Assembly (NCBI GenBank): GCA_048772705.1 | Contig: JBLWGC010000104.1 | Location: 124,001-188,000 of the forward strand | Reading direction: 5' to 3' | DNA from: Leidyana gryllorum EB-2025a | Taxonomy: Eukaryota > Apicomplexa | DNA length: 64,000 bases | Part shown: positions 10,026 through 22,904 of the stretch, piece by piece | How positions within the stretch are numbered: position 1 is the stretch's first letter | How the letters are laid out: every line of letters starts with the position of its first letter | Notes under the pieces: model-generated | Told to the model about the DNA's origin: nothing | The model's input: the letters and a program-made list of their open reading frames with translations, nothing else | The model's database searches: none | Position numbers and translations under genes: made by a program

Positions 10026-11799
10026 ATGAGTGCATGGCGATGGGTATTGGCGGTATCTCTGGCGATCTGTTCTGCGTTATTCGCAGGGTTGACATTGGGA
10101 CTAATGACTCTCGATGTTGTACAATTGAAGATATTGATAGAATGTGGAGCGAATGCTGAGCCGCAGTCTCAGGCAGCGCGATACGCAAAGTACGCCAAGT
10201 CGATTATGCGAGTTCGTCGAAATGGCAATTTGTTATTGGTGACCCTTTTGATACTGAACGTTGGAGTAAACGCCGGATTCTCAATTCTAGTTGGAGATTC
10301 AACCAGCGGTCTCATTGGGTTTCTCATCAGTACCTGCGTATTGACAATATTTGGTGAAATCATACCACAAGCGATATTTAACAGATTCGCTCTGCCGATT
10401 TGCTATTGGTTTGTACCCTTTGTTATAATGTGTGAGATACTAATCTCCCCAATCGCTTGGCCTCTCGCATCTCTCCTCAATGTTTGGCTCGGATCTGATA
10501 TTGGCAAAACGTACACTCGTGAACAACTCGCTCAACTCATCAAGCACCACTCGGTAGAAGTCAATGTCCTCGACAGCGAGGAAGAACAAATCGTCGGAGG
10601 AGGTCTCATGTTCGCAGCCAAGAAGGCTGGCGACGCTATGACCCCTCTGAACGATGTCTTTGGATGCGTAGCCACAGACATTATTACTGAAGAAGTCTTT
10701 TCACGCCTCGTAGAGTCTGGCTACTCGAGGTTCGCTGTCTTCAAAGACAGTGATCGCAGACACATCAAAGGATTCCTATATCTGAAGGATATCATTCTAG
10801 TTAACACTAGTGATTGCGTCAGAGCTGCTGATCTTCTGGCCCTGTTCAACAGAGCAGTCTTCGCGGTCGACTGTGAAGCCCCACTCTTGGCACTGTTGAC
10901 CTTCTTCAAAGCCGGTAAGGACTGGAAAAGAATTCTGGGACGCAGACGTGTCTTATTCATCTGGGATGCAGGCAAATCCCACGTTGCAGTCGTCAGAGCC
11001 CCAAAAGACCATCCTGGCCGTACCAGCACCCACATGGGCATCATCACTCTGGAGGACATCATGGAGGAAATCCTTCAGGTGAGCATCCAACGTCGAGCGA
11101 CAACTTCGAGCGCTAAACTGTCCAGGACGAGATATTCGACGAGTTTGATCACCGACCGTTGCCTGAACACCATATCCCGATGCCCGAAAGACCCCGCCAA
11201 TCGGATGTCACCGTGCGGCCCGTCACCACCGACGCTCCCACACCCTCAGTGCGGGGTAGCGAGACATTGAAACGAGCCCAGGTGGGGGAATGAGAAATCC
11301 TGATCGAAATCTAACTGTGTGGGATCACCAGCTCATCGCACGCCAAGAAGAATTGGATGAAGCATCTCTGCGACGCGCTCGAATGGAATTGCTGCATGGG
11401 TAACTACATCGTCGTCGTACTTTTGAATGCAGTTTCATTGGCAGACAACATATTCGTGCCTTTTTGACACGTGAACAAGCGTGTGTGGTACTGAGCTTCC
11501 TGAATAGCACACGAATTTCGGCGTTCGCACGTCCGACGTTTCAGGGCGAACACGTGATTGAATACCTGCAAAAGTGTCTTGTGGAAGTTGTGAACCCTTC
11601 ACAGCGTATACAATCATCAAGTGACGCACATGTGGTGTTGTTGAAAGGCAAAATCGAGAGTGACAACAGACAGATATTTGGGAGTTGGACAGTCATTCCC
11701 CCGACATATTGTGATTTGCACCATCTCACAGCTGGCGGGCAAGGCTGTTCTTTTGTTCAGATCCGCCGAATTGATCTGCCACAGCATCCGCACCATTAG
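10026..11799 (+). CDS. CNNM/CorC-type (DUF21 + CBS) membrane transporter
   Basis: Four exons: 10026-11078, 11126-11281, 11332-11399, 11433-11799; 547 aa. The DUF21 membrane domain has about four helices (VLAVSLAICSALFAGLTLGL first) with GVNAGFSI and FGEIIPQAIFNRF. A CBS pair follows (MTPLNDVFGCVATDIITEEV; YSRFAVFKD; LLALLTFFKAGK; MGIITLEDIMEEIL). The C-terminal exon reads FIGRQHIRAFLTREQACVVL and may be the cyclic-nucleotide-binding-like domain of CNNMs. Known role: these proteins move or regulate Mg2+ and related divalent cations at membranes. The frame upstream of ATG 10026 is open only briefly. Intron 3 is just 33 nt. Confidence 0.87.
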
Positions 11800-11854
11800 T
11801 TAGTCGTTGTTGTTGTTGTGGTCTTGAGTGTGTTCCTCATCAAAGTATTGTGTG

Positions 11855-14800
11855 ATGGTGCTAGTTATCGAGCCATGGCACATTGGTGGGACCCAGCAAC
11901 AATTCTACCAGCCCAGAGAGGTACCTCTCCAACTTGTACAGAACATCAAGTTTGACGCCATCAACTTCTTTCTGCCGTGTAAGCATCATGATTCTCATGT
12001 CGGCGATTGAAGCAACGTGTGCCAGGGCTCTCTTTTAATGTTCCCGACATTGACGGTCTCAAGCCTGGAGTTTCTAATACTCAACAATGCCAATTGGCGT
12101 TAGACATCTTTGGGAGTGTCGATATCCCGCGGACACACAAGACCACACATTTCACTCAGAATGTTTTGAGTTACTATCAGACTCACAATGACTCCGTTCA
12201 CGCTTGCAGCTGCTGCGACGTAGAGCTGCCGCGGGTGTACATCACGCACCTGCTGTTGGTATTGCACATGGCAATAGCCAGTTTGCGCCCTCTAGGGCAA
12301 GAATATACCTATGACACTCACCGCGCAAGCGTTGCTTCCTCAGTGTCAATGGCTACGTCGGTGGTCAAATGTCAATTGGATGTGTGCCCTGACCACTGTA
12401 TAATGTTCTTCCTGAACAGTCTGGAAGCCGCGACCGAACGGTGAGTAAATGGTGAGATCTTCAGATTGTCGTGTCAGCTTTTCTCACAGTACCAGCTGGA
12501 CTGGCGAGACACGTCGACGGGTGCGGAGCGACATTATGACTTACTATTTGACTCTTCTGGCGTTCACGAGGTCGGTGACTTTCTTTCGATCGCTCAGCTC
12601 ACTGTTTGTCTCAGCCGCTTGACCCTGTTGCACTCTGCCTCCCTGCGGCCCGAAGATCTGGATGGCACTAAGCTATGGAAACAGAGTGATCACGATTGGA
12701 TCGCCGATGGTCTCAAACTCTGGAGATCGGCGCGAATGGGTGAGTGCCGAGGCCACTCTCACAGCTTACGACTCTCTTGGCGTTTCGGCAGATCCACACC
12801 TATTGAGTAAAACTTGCCGAGCTCGCGACCCTTCTTTCTGCGCTGAGGTTGACGGATTGAGTCGGATGCCTTATCTCCTCTCTCTTCCCCGAAAGTCGGC
12901 TGAAGTGGCCGAGCAACTGCAGATCGGTTTGGTCGAAGTCGCCCAGCAGCTCTGTGTTGTGGCTCAAACTCTGGCCTTCCCGAGCTTCACTGGGGCCCTC
13001 CGCCGTCTCATCGAATCAGTCGTCTGTTCGTTCTCCAACGAGCTGACGAAGGTGCTGCTGGAGTCTCCTGATGTTATGGGAATAATGAATGTCCCATCGG
13101 TTCTGTTAGAGGGGGCGTACACTAAGCACGGGCCCGGCTGTGTGTCAGTGTTGATCCCAATGTCGTACATCTCCCCGGTCTCCTCAGTAACAAAGACGTC
13201 GTTGCTCTCGAACAAGTTACTCAAAGATGAAGTTCTTCGGTTCCCCATCATATGGCAGGTACCCTGCAACGTTTGGGATTTGTCGGGTGTCGGCTGCTGT
13301 GAGCAATTCTGTCAGCAGCTGCGGTTCGATCTCAAGAAGAATCATCCCAATATATCCGATAGGGCTCAAATCGCACTCCTAATGTGTCTCCTGGGCGGTG
13401 TTCTCGCTCACCCGACCCAAGATCCCACACGTCTCCAAGTGGCCTCGGCTTTGACTTTGGGTCTCCGCAAAGTCATCTCCGGCGGTGCCAAAGACTTGCC
13501 GTATATCGACCGCGCCGCTCAGCGGTCGCCGCTGTATCACATTGTCTTTGAGGCTCACTCGTTGCTTCACGAGAAGGAGAAATACGGAGACAGTCGAGAA
13601 GCCAACACTGTGGATCTCCTTTTGAACCCCAGTCCCACTGTTCTGGAAACAATCCTCAGACTTTGTGGTCCCGCAGATGTCACGGGACAAGTTATGGACG
13701 ATATTCTGTATCAAGCCGTCCTGACCGCGCCAATAGTCGGAGAAGCGCTCCCAGGAGGTCTGGTGGCCTTCTACATGTTGGCTCGTCTCCGCCAGTCCGA
13801 GCCCCCCAGTCGTTACAATTACCGCCTCGCCAAAGGAGTCGCCGCCACTGTCTCAAAGATATGTTTCTGCGACTGGCGGGCCACCCGTGAAATTGCCGTG
13901 GATCGACTCGCTCAACTCTGGGCAGCTTCACAGTCCGCTGATGAGTGGACCAAGTTCTTCTCAATTGCAGCGCTCCAGTGTGGACGAGTGGCTGAGTTCT
14001 TCGATTACGCCGCCATATCAGAGTGTGTCAGCTTCATTTGGATCAATCAGCAGTCTCGACTCCCGAGTATACACTACCTCAGCTTACTGGCCTGGTGGGT
14101 CTTTGTCACCAAGGACACCAATGCCTTCCTGTGGCTGGACATTAATGGCCCTATCGACCTCACCTCCCAGGCTGTCCCCGACTACGACTACACACCTCCC
14201 GCCAACACTCGTTACTTGGAAGCCAGAATACGACTGGTAAGTCCACCCCTCCCAACACACACACACACACACACACACACTTTTCTTTGCTCGCAGATCA
14301 TCGAGGCTTTGGCTCGTTGTCACGATGATATGGAGGACGTTGCATTGGCTTTGCGGATCCTTACGCGAGGTTTGGTTTTGCATCCGTGGGATTTGTCGGC
14401 TCCAAGTTTGCGGGAGTTTGCTCTCTGTATTCTTGATCGGGCTTTGGGGGCCTTGAAGGAAGGCAATCTGGCCAGTTCGACAAAGGAGCATTTACTGTGG
14501 ACACGGCAGTATGCCGTCGTGGCGTTGATGCGTAACTCTTCTGCGGGCAGTATCACTTTGTTCTGCCGTCTTCTGGACCCTGCCACCCGACTGGGCGCCC
14601 GTGGTGAGTATATCAGTATCGGCGGCAGCACTAATACAACGATGATTTTCCCGGATTAGATCTCTCGGCGGAGGAGCGAGCCGAGCTGAGCGAAGTTCAA
14701 AGTTTGTTGATATATTTGGCCAAATCTGTCCAGGACAAGAGGGCGAAACGCTCTCTTTTCAAGATCTGCAGTGTGTTATACGAACAAATAATGGTATCAT

Positions 14801-17800
14801 ACAATCTGATCAAAGCTGCGTGTCCAATGGTCAAAGATATGCTGCAAGCGGCAGAAGAGCTGACGAACGATGGTGACTTTCTGGCGGGTCTCAACACACT
14901 GTCCGCTTTCGGGTTGATGGAATCTTTGATCAGTTTCCAAGTGTCTGCGCGGATGTGCATTCCCAGCATGTTCACCCCCTCCACCGTCTACACGCCCTCG
15001 GCAGAGCTCGTCTTTCATCCGGACAATATGATTCTGTTGGAACAGCTCATACAGAAGCATTTGATACCGGCAGCACACGAGCCTTACACACACTTGGTGG
15101 CTGACGCCTTGCGGAGCGAGCTGCGGGATGACAGAAACTCGCCGGCGATGCGATGGATTTGGGAACTGAGCCGTCAGAGGCCGCCTGTGAAGAGTGCTCT
15201 GCAGAAGAGCGGCACGTTGGCAATGTCAACGGCCACTGGGAGCCAAGGCAACTCGGAGGGATTGCACCAAGAGTTATTACACCTCATTACCGAATTGACA
15301 AAAGGCCAAGAAGACAGAGTCCCCGCGATCTGGAGACCATTCTTTGTCGGAACGGTTTGGTTTGCTGAAGTGGCCGCTGTGGCACTCTTCCGAGTGCTCT
15401 TAGATGTGACTCGTCGCAACACTCGAGGAGTTCTGGTGGGTCAGCGGCAAGGAAGTATTGCCTCATACCTTTCAGCCGAGTGATCGGAATACTTTGGTCA
15501 GTTTGGTGAAACTCGCTGAGCGCAGCAAATCGAGTGGAGGGGCCTCAGAGGCGGCACGTCTCCTGTGGGTGGTAGTGTTCAACGTGAGTCGACCCGTTGT
15601 CGTTGAGTGCTGAAGGTTCTTTTATCGCAGGCGGTGCTATGGCTTCGTCGTTACCGGGCGCGTTCGGTCGATAAACTTCCGGACGTTCCCCGGGCGACGC
15701 CGTATGTGCCCAAACAGGCGACGCCAAAGGAGTACAGATATCTGCAGAACACCGATACTGTCCTGGAGATTCTGGATTATGACTTTCTCAAGACGCTCGC
15801 GCGACTGTCAGGAGATCCAGTGAGGTGAGGGGGCGGTGTGGGAGTGGGGAGGGTTCAAACTTGTCCGGTTTCAGACAATCTATGGCGAAACAGGACGAGT
15901 GGTTGTGGTCGTTGAATTGGTCGACTCGAAAGTTTGACAATACCCACGCGTCTCAGCGTCGGAACTGCTGGTTTAAGCAGCTGTTCGAGGCAAAAATGTA
16001 CAAATCCGGAGCCAAATCGTCGTATGTGGTCGTCTATTCCCCCGTGCTGGGCGCCGCGGCGGCCGGAGACGTGGGCCAGGAATGCGGAGAGGACGAAATG
16101 AGTTCGCTGAGTTGGGACGCCGCCAACAGCTTACTGACAATGGGCTACGAAGACGCTCTAAGTCTCCTGCGACACGACACAATGCCAAAGGATATCCTCT
16201 TAGCTCCGATCCGGCGGGGACTCGAGACTGTTCCCCGCAAAGAACTGGAGGATCTGGTCCACAAGACTCTGTTGTGCGAGGCAGTGCCGGCCGGGCCGTC
16301 GCCAGCGACCACTCCTCCAGTGACGGAGAACTTTGGTTATCTCGGATGGTCGTGGGTGCTCAAGAATGACTCCCAACTGCAGTTCGCCAGTCCTCAGACT
16401 TCACGTGTGCTGCGCTACTTGGCTCAACGTCAAGTGTCTGAGGATCATCAACGCACACACTGTTTGCTGTGGCAGGCACTGGCAACCGCTCAGGCTATAC
16501 AGCGAGTGGATGGGGTCTCAGTTGCCGGATGGCCCTCAAACGCGTCCGGTATTACTCCCACACATTCAAAGGTGACCTCGATTTCGGATTTGGTCCCGAA
16601 GGACCCGGTGGCAAGTCAGACGGTTTTGAATGAGCCTTTGGTGGTTCGAGATTTCCTGTTTCTCAATCACTTGGCGACGGTGGGAACATCTGCCGTCTCG
16701 AGCAACAGTCCTAAGCTGGAGATGATGAGACTTAAGGGTATGTTGAGTATTGCTCAACAGTACCAATGGCCGCTGTCGTGGGCGTATGTACTCTTTAACA
16801 TTGGCCGACTGTGTCAGACTTTCCCACATTTGCTTCCTATTTGGACGAATTGTGAACTGCGGTATCGAAGCAGTGTCTGTCCGACTGAGACCAATCCGAG
16901 CCATCCCGCTACCAATCTCAGACCTCTCCACTATTTGATTGACTTTTTCAGACAAAAGAGCACTGGCAGCCATGTTGACGGTCTCGCGATCGGTCTGGAT
17001 CAGATCGGTGGCGGCACAGCCATCTCTCTGCCGCCCCCGCCGCCAATGCCCAAAGAGCTCTCCGACGCCATCGCGTTGTTGGAGTTCCACACCTCCCTAA
17101 AGGTCAACAAGAAGAAACAGACCGAATTGACCGGCAGTCTCAAGGAAGCCGAAACACTCATTGCCGAAGTACCCAACTATCAGGAATTGCACTTCAAGTT
17201 GGGCCGGGCCTACGAGAAGATACTCGAGAGATGGACTCGTCCCTCTTTCATGAGAATGCTCTTCCCCTCCTATCGCTTGAAGGATGGACCCATACCGCTC
17301 GACCTCATTCAAAAGATCTTTGTCCAATCCCTCCCCTCAGAGACCTCAACCGATACTATGGCCACAGTCACTCAAAAGGCGATCAGCCACTATCTGGAAG
17401 CCGCCAGGCGCGACGTCAGACGCGCACCGCTCGCCCTTCTGAGAGTGTTCGAAATCATGAGCCGCTTCACAGGAGGACTCTTGGACTATGACAGTGTATA
17501 CCAAAAAGCCTTCTACGGCCAGGGACTCGCCAAAGTCTTCATCGAAACTGTCCTGAGTCAACTGTACCCCCATTTGGCCGCTGTTCCCATAGCCTGTTGG
17601 TACAGAATTCTCCATCCCCTCGTCAGTCGGATCAATCATCCCCACCTCGACACCAGAGTCATACGTCCTCTGGTGGCCGCCTGTTTGGTCGCCTTCCCCA
17701 CTCGCGCCGCCTGGGTACTCCAGACAGTCGGTGGCCGCAGCACCGCCCTCGGACAGGCATCCATAAAGCGAGTGCTCGAGCTGGCGAAAATAATGGTGCG

Positions 17801-19711
17801 AAGGTCACCTTCGACCGGAACCATCGCCGATCTCGGCACTTCGTGTCTCGTTGATGGAATGACGCCCCACCTCATCAAAGCCAACTTGACCACTAACATC
17901 AGAGATATGGCTGACGCATTGGATGTGGTCGAGAAACTCGGCGCGCTCCTCACCGAGCTCATCCCGGAACCAAAGGAGAAAGTACCGCTGCCGCCACCGG
18001 GCGAATTCAAACTGAGCAAAGCCGATCCTTCCACGTGGAAAGAACTTACTGTGTTACTCTCCAAAAATATACCAGTCTGTCTACCCATCAAGTCGCAACT
18101 TGACCCAGAACATCTATGGCCCGCCGATAGCCCAGGATTCGTCGACAAGACTCGCTGTGCAAATGAGACCACACTGGCCTCCCCAATATATGGACCGACT
18201 CTGCTCAGTTCTGCAAACTTTATGAATGCTTGGCATGATCTCTTCCGGCCTGCGTCTGCTCGCATAGAGCCCCTTCCGCTACCAGTTGATCCCGTTCCGG
18301 CTGAAGCTGATATATTCCCGCCCCTCATCGGCTTCCAGGCCTTCAGAGACGATATCAAAGTCTTCCCCAGCAAACAACGGCCCAAAAGGGTCACTGTCGT
18401 CGGCACCGACGGTTATCACTACAAATTCCTCCTCAAGCGCGAGGAGTACGGTGATCTGCGCAAAGACAATCGTATGCAAGAGTTCGTCAACCGTGTCGGC
18501 CCATGGTGTCCCCGGGTAGAGCCCCTTACGACATTCTATGTCGCCTGCATCTCCGCCACTTGCGGAATTATTGAATGGATTGACAATCTCACGTCTGTTG
18601 ACAGCATCAAGGACGGTTTCATCGATCCTCAATTTGAGGATTTGGCTCACGAAGGCCTGATGGTCCTCCATGAACGCAACAGATCGCCTCCCGAGATGCT
18701 CAGTGCTTTCCTGCAAGTGTGCGCCTTCTCTCCACCGGGAATGCATCACTGGTTCGTGGACACCTTTGGGCACAATCCGACATCCTGGCTGCGCGCCAGA
18801 GCTCGGTATATATCATCCATGGCCTCCTGGAGCATGATCGGATTCTTAACGGGACTCGGAGACCGGTATGTACGCTCTTCACTGTGCCCCTAACTCACGT
18901 CTCCCTCCCCACGCGCTCGCACACGCACACACACGCGAACACGGGTGCTCTTGCCTCACTTGTCGTTCATTTGGAATTCCTTCTTCAGGCATTGTCAAAA
19001 TATTCTGATCAATTCCACTACTGGGGAAGCCGTTCATGTCGACTTTGATTGCATATTTGGCAAAGGATTGGGTCTGCGATACCCAGAGGTATGGTGATTG
19101 GTGTTGTCCTGCTTGATACGGAGGATCGGTTTTGTTGCAGCTTGTACCGTTCCGTCTGACGCAAGCGCTGACAGACGGGTTGGGAGTGCACGGAGTTGAA
19201 GGAAAATTCCAGGAGCAATGCCGACATGTGCTGCAGGCGCTACGGAGTCACGGGAATGATGTGTTGACGTATATGAGCAGCTTTGTGCACGATCCGTTGG
19301 TGAATTGGTCGACAAGTCGGTCGGTACACAACGTAAGTGCGGTTGGGATGAATGTGTTGATTGTGTGTTGAAGCCATCACTGGAGAAGATGGAAATGATG
19401 TCCGTTATACGGGACATGTCTTCAAAATTGGATGGGTTACTGAACTTTCGAGCGCCGATATCATCGGCTATTGCCCTGTTGATGACCAGTCATTTGGGTA
19501 CGGGGATGGTGGACATTTCGAGCGCGATGAACTCTCCCGAGCGCCCAAAGGCATCTGTGAGTTTGAGTTTTGTTTGTGTTATATCTTGTGTGATCAGGAG
19601 TGGTCGGATCGCGAGATGAGTGTAGAAGAGCAGGTGACGGAGCTGATTCGGGCGGCCACGTGCCCCGGAAACTTATCGTTGATGTACATAGGGTGGACTG
19701 GATGGATTTGA
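11855..19711 (+). CDS. ATR: ATR-type PI3K-like checkpoint kinase (2388 aa)
   Basis: Fourteen exons with consistent phases: 11855-11978, 12026-12440, 12478-12570, 12615-12739, 12792-14236, 14297-14603, 14660-15435, 15476-15583, 15631-15824, 15875-18865, 18989-19088, 19141-19332, 19374-19556, 19598-19711. A long helical HEAT-like N-terminus and FAT region lead to the kinase domain (from VTVVGTDGYHYKFLLK; YVACISATCGIIEWI). The catalytic loop GLGDRHCQN and the metal site VHVDFDCIF straddle intron 10. ELVPFRLTQALTDGLGVHG, SSFVHDPLVNW and the FATC end (SVEEQVTELI...LMYIGWTGWI) match ATR better than ATM, TOR or SMG1. Known role: ATR with its partner senses RPA-coated single-stranded DNA and signals replication stress. 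DRH/N and DFD residues are intact. Intron 5 carries an AC microsatellite. Confidence 0.93.
14253..14280. repeat. AC dinucleotide microsatellite in ATR intron 5
   Basis: About thirteen AC units lie between the donor GTAAGTCC and the acceptor TTGCTCGCAG. The tract would translate as THTHTH in frame, but the intron boundaries are clear. Confidence 0.9.
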
Positions 19712-19787
19712 TATGGGACGGATGGGTTTGTTGAGTCTTTTTGCACTGGTACTTTTAAATTTTTGTTGCTGAAGGACAGTTGAAATT

Positions 19788-20288
19788 ATGGCGGCGAGTG
19801 AGGCGGCTACAATGGACCAACGCACCATTGAGGAGGCACGCGAGAAGATGCGAGCCCAGCTCGGTGGCCGCCAGAGAGGCAAGAAGGGCAGCACTCGTAT
19901 CGCTCCTCGTGTGGTCCCGACGGAGAAGGGTGAGAGTGACCGTCTCAGAACTGCTCTCAAGAAGATGAACCTTGCCAGCATCGGCGCGATAGAGGAGGTG
20001 GTGTTGCACAAGTCTGATAACACTGCTCTCCATTTCAGTAACCCCAAAGTCAGTCTCGATCCCCGTTCGAACTTGACTGCTATAACCGGTGCCTATGAGG
20101 TCAAAAAGGCGGGCCACATCCCAGAGTTCCTGCAAAAGTTCAAAGAGCAGCTCAATGTTCAGCAGTTGGCCGCTGCCCAGAAGGCTGAAGGCGACGAAGA
20201 GATTCCAGATCTTGTGAACGACTTTGAGGCCGTTGCCGATGAGGGGGACAAGAAGACTGACGACAAGCAGCTGGAGGATGTCGAATAG
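19788..20288 (+). CDS. BTF3: Nascent polypeptide-associated complex beta subunit (BTF3)
   Basis: Single exon, 166 aa. It has the ribosome-binding basic segment after the N-terminal helix (RQRGKKGSTRIAP) and the NAC domain (LKKMNLASIGAIEEVVLHK; TALHFSNPKVSLDPRSNLTA). The usual acidic end follows (IPDLVNDFEAVADEGD). Known role: NAC binds near the ribosomal exit tunnel and shields nascent chains. A 76-bp gap separates it from the ATR stop; it is tandem with ATR and HRD1. Confidence 0.95.
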   Translation: MAASEAATMDQRTIEEAREKMRAQLGGRQRGKKGSTRIAPRVVPTEKGESDRLRTALKKMNLASIGAIEEVVLHKSDNTALHFSNPKVSLDPRSNLTAITGAYEVKKAGHIPEFLQKFKEQLNVQQLAAAQKAEGDEEIPDLVNDFEAVADEGDKKTDDKQLEDVE

Positions 20289-20365
20289 ACATGTATCATG
20301 ATCTTTTTCGTCCACACTCGCACATAAACCTTCAATCCTTCACACTGAACCGTATAAACTTGAAC

Positions 20366-22264
20366 ATGGACCTTTTTCAGGCAGTAAAACTCGTTGTCTT
20401 CGAGCCCATATACACACTCGTAGGCCACTCCCGCCCGCCAGAACCTGCTCTCACTCGCCCCGCAGCTCATTGGTGGACCCCTCGTCATCCTACTCATCCA
20501 GCCCACCCTCTTATTCCTTCGAAGCCTCATTGGACAAGTCCGACACCTGGAACGAGAGGAACTTATAGAGTACGCCAAGGATACTTTGCTGGATATCTTC
20601 GCTATCTTATTGGTCGGCACACATGAGTTCAACATCACGCGTTGGAGCCGCCTCGGAGTCGCATTCCTCGCTGCCATTATTGCCCTCAAGTGCTTACACC
20701 ACCTAATACAAATACGACTCAGTCATGTGAGCTCACTGGACTCACTACTCCTCACTCATTCTCACCCAACAGCTGCATGAGGCAGGTCTTACAGACGAAA
20801 ACGCGCTGTCGCGGTTGAGTCGACTCATCTTATCCTTCCAAATCGTTTCATTCACTCTGCTCAAGCTTGCGACCACCTTGACCACTGGAGCCCACTCCGA
20901 CCGATTCATTCTGGCCGAGCTGCTTGGTCAAGGCCTTTTATCTGTCATTGCCATCATCAGACTGGCAACTCTGTATGTACACTTCTCCCTAGAAGCTCAT
21001 TCGCCAGATGGAAATGGCTGGCCTTTGAAAAGCGACTTTTGGTTCGCCCTCGATCTGTGTTCTGACATCACGGCCCTAACTGTATGGATCTTCGTAAGTG
21101 ACTGACTACACACACGTGTGTGCTGTGCTCTGCCGTGTCTCTTACGGGAGGGCTTGCTCATACATTCACCTTTGTAGATCTACTTTGATGGTCCCACCCC
21201 GATGCTCTCAGCCGTGGGCTATTTACAGATGCAAACAGTAAGTCACGCTTTGGGGGAAAGGGCAAACTCATCGGCAATCGTAGCTGGCTCGACAGGTGTA
21301 TCGACGCGTGACTGCTTTCTTCCGCTACAGATCATTGACTGCCCGATTAGGAGCAGAGTAAGTGGGAATGCAGAGTGGTTTGGGCCCGAAATTGTGTCCC
21401 GTTTGTGATGAATGAATGAATGTTCCGGCGTATGCATGTGCCCTGTGCAGTAGTTTGGTGTTCGGTTTCGTTGCAATACTTTGTTTGTATCCTTTACTCT
21501 CCTATGTAATCACTTGTTTGCAGTTTCCCAGACGCATCTCTCGACGAGCTTGAGAACGCCGATGTGTGCATCATCTGTCGCGACTTGCTTACTATAGGCT
21601 GCAAGAAGCTGACCTGTGGACATATCCTTCACTTTGACTGCCTGAAGTAAGTTTTTACTGACAGAGTGGGGCGTTCAGAACAGGACTTGGTGCACAGGAG
21701 CTGGTTTATGCATCATCAAAGCTGTCCAACTTGTCGGGCTGATATAGTGCTTCCTACTGGTACTGGAGAAGGTGCGAAACCGAGGGAACCCCCGGCGACG
21801 GAGGGCACTGGTGAAGGAGTCGAGCCCGGGTGGAGGCCCGGAGTGGAGGCACGTTATGAGGGGGAGGTAGAGTTGTCAAGTGGAAATGTATTACGGGGCA
21901 CAAACGCGTTGGCATTGAATGAGGTGTTGGCAGAGGCTGAAGATCCAGCGGAGGGTTCTGGGGCAGATGGGAGCCGAAGGCGTGGCGGTGCGAGTACGGG
22001 TGGATCTCGATGGCGTACTTTCTTTCTCGGGGCTCGAAGGCGAGGCGAGCCGGCAGCGAATTCCCAAGATTCGGATGATACTGAGGAGAAGAAGGTGACG
22101 GCTGATCAGTTGCGTGGCGTACTTGGAGGGGTAGGTTACTACTAAGTTTATGTTGTGTGTTGACATGTTGTCCATATGATTCTGGTGTGGGCTTGCAGAT
22201 GAGTGAGCAGCAGAAGTTGCTTAGTCGTTTGATGGATGAACTGGATATGCGTGGGGGTTGCTGA
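20366..22264 (+). CDS. HRD1: HRD1/synoviolin-type ERAD E3 ubiquitin ligase
   Basis: Eight exons: 20366-20419, 20466-20726, 20773-21093, 21178-21237, 21296-21357, 21524-21646, 21698-22130, 22199-22264; 459 aa. Several hydrophobic segments (for example LIGGPLVILLIQPTLLFLRS and RLGVAFLAAIIALKCLHHLI) precede the HRD1-type linker VYRRVTAFFRYRSLTARLGA and FPDAS. The RING-H2 domain follows: CIICRDLL, CGHILHFDCLKSWF, SCPTCRAD. Known role: HRD1 is the retrotranslocation channel and E3 of ER-associated degradation. The tail is Gly/Glu/Arg-rich. Intron 3 contains one of the palindromes. It is convergent with CBP20, 28 bp apart. Confidence 0.92.
21109..21122. repeat. Intronic palindrome CACACACGTGTGTG
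   Basis: A perfect 14-bp palindrome in the 84-nt third intron of HRD1, followed by C to give the same CGTGTGTGC arm seen at 36964, 39844 and 53111. Confidence 0.8.
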
Positions 22265-22292
22265 CAGGGGACGGAGTAGGAGGGGCGGCAGG

Positions 22293-22830
22293 TCATTCGT
22301 CTCTTATTTGGCCGCCGTGGGCTCCCCGGCCAAGCTTGCGGTCTTGCATGATATCTATGAGTGCGATGGGAGAGTATCCAAGGTGGCGAGGAGGTGTCAA
22401 AATTACCTTTGCCGGAGTCCCAATCACAACGAATTATACGGCCATCACAAACTGAGCCATTGAGTATGGTGTGCGCATAGGAGGCCTCTTCGTGCGTGGC
22501 AAACCTGTGCGAATTGAGACAAGTTTGTGGGTGACACTTACTGCACGAACGCGAAGCCGCAGGGGTGCCGCTGATTACGGTTGAGGCCCATTACGACCCG
22601 CACCAGTACCCCACAGGTTGAGAAATGTTCATATATTTGCTCTTCAGTACAGTAGAAAGACAAATTCCCAACATATAGTGTGGTTGAGTCCTTCAACGCT
22701 TGGAACCACTCTTCGGGAGACCTGGACTTTGCGATAAGTGAAAAGTATTTGACATCAACCGTCCTAACCTATAGGTCTTGCGATCCCAGTAGTGGGATTT
22801 ATTACCGAGGTCTCGATAGAGGTGGGCCAT
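22293..22830 (-). CDS. CBP20: Nuclear cap-binding protein subunit 2 (CBP20)
   Basis: Four exons: 22830-22769, 22721-22542, 22504-22407, 22354-22293; 133 aa. The RRM shows RNP2 LYVGNLSFY and RNP1 [10 protein letters not shown] with CBP20-specific [19 protein letters not shown] and the C-terminal [13 protein letters not shown]. Known role: with CBP80 it binds the m7G cap of nuclear transcripts and promotes splicing and export. The N-terminal extension is short ([15 protein letters not shown]), and the protein ends right after IRDE, lacking the longer tail seen in animals. Confidence 0.93.
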
Positions 22831-22904
22831 CGCAACTCTGCCAGCAAATATTTTCAGCCTGAAAATGGACTTTAGACGACCCAATATTCTTGAACAACAA
22901 CATA

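Noticed and set aside
17636-18406. Minus-strand ORF of about 256 aa
   Set aside because: It lies antisense to the ATR kinase exon, which has clear homology.
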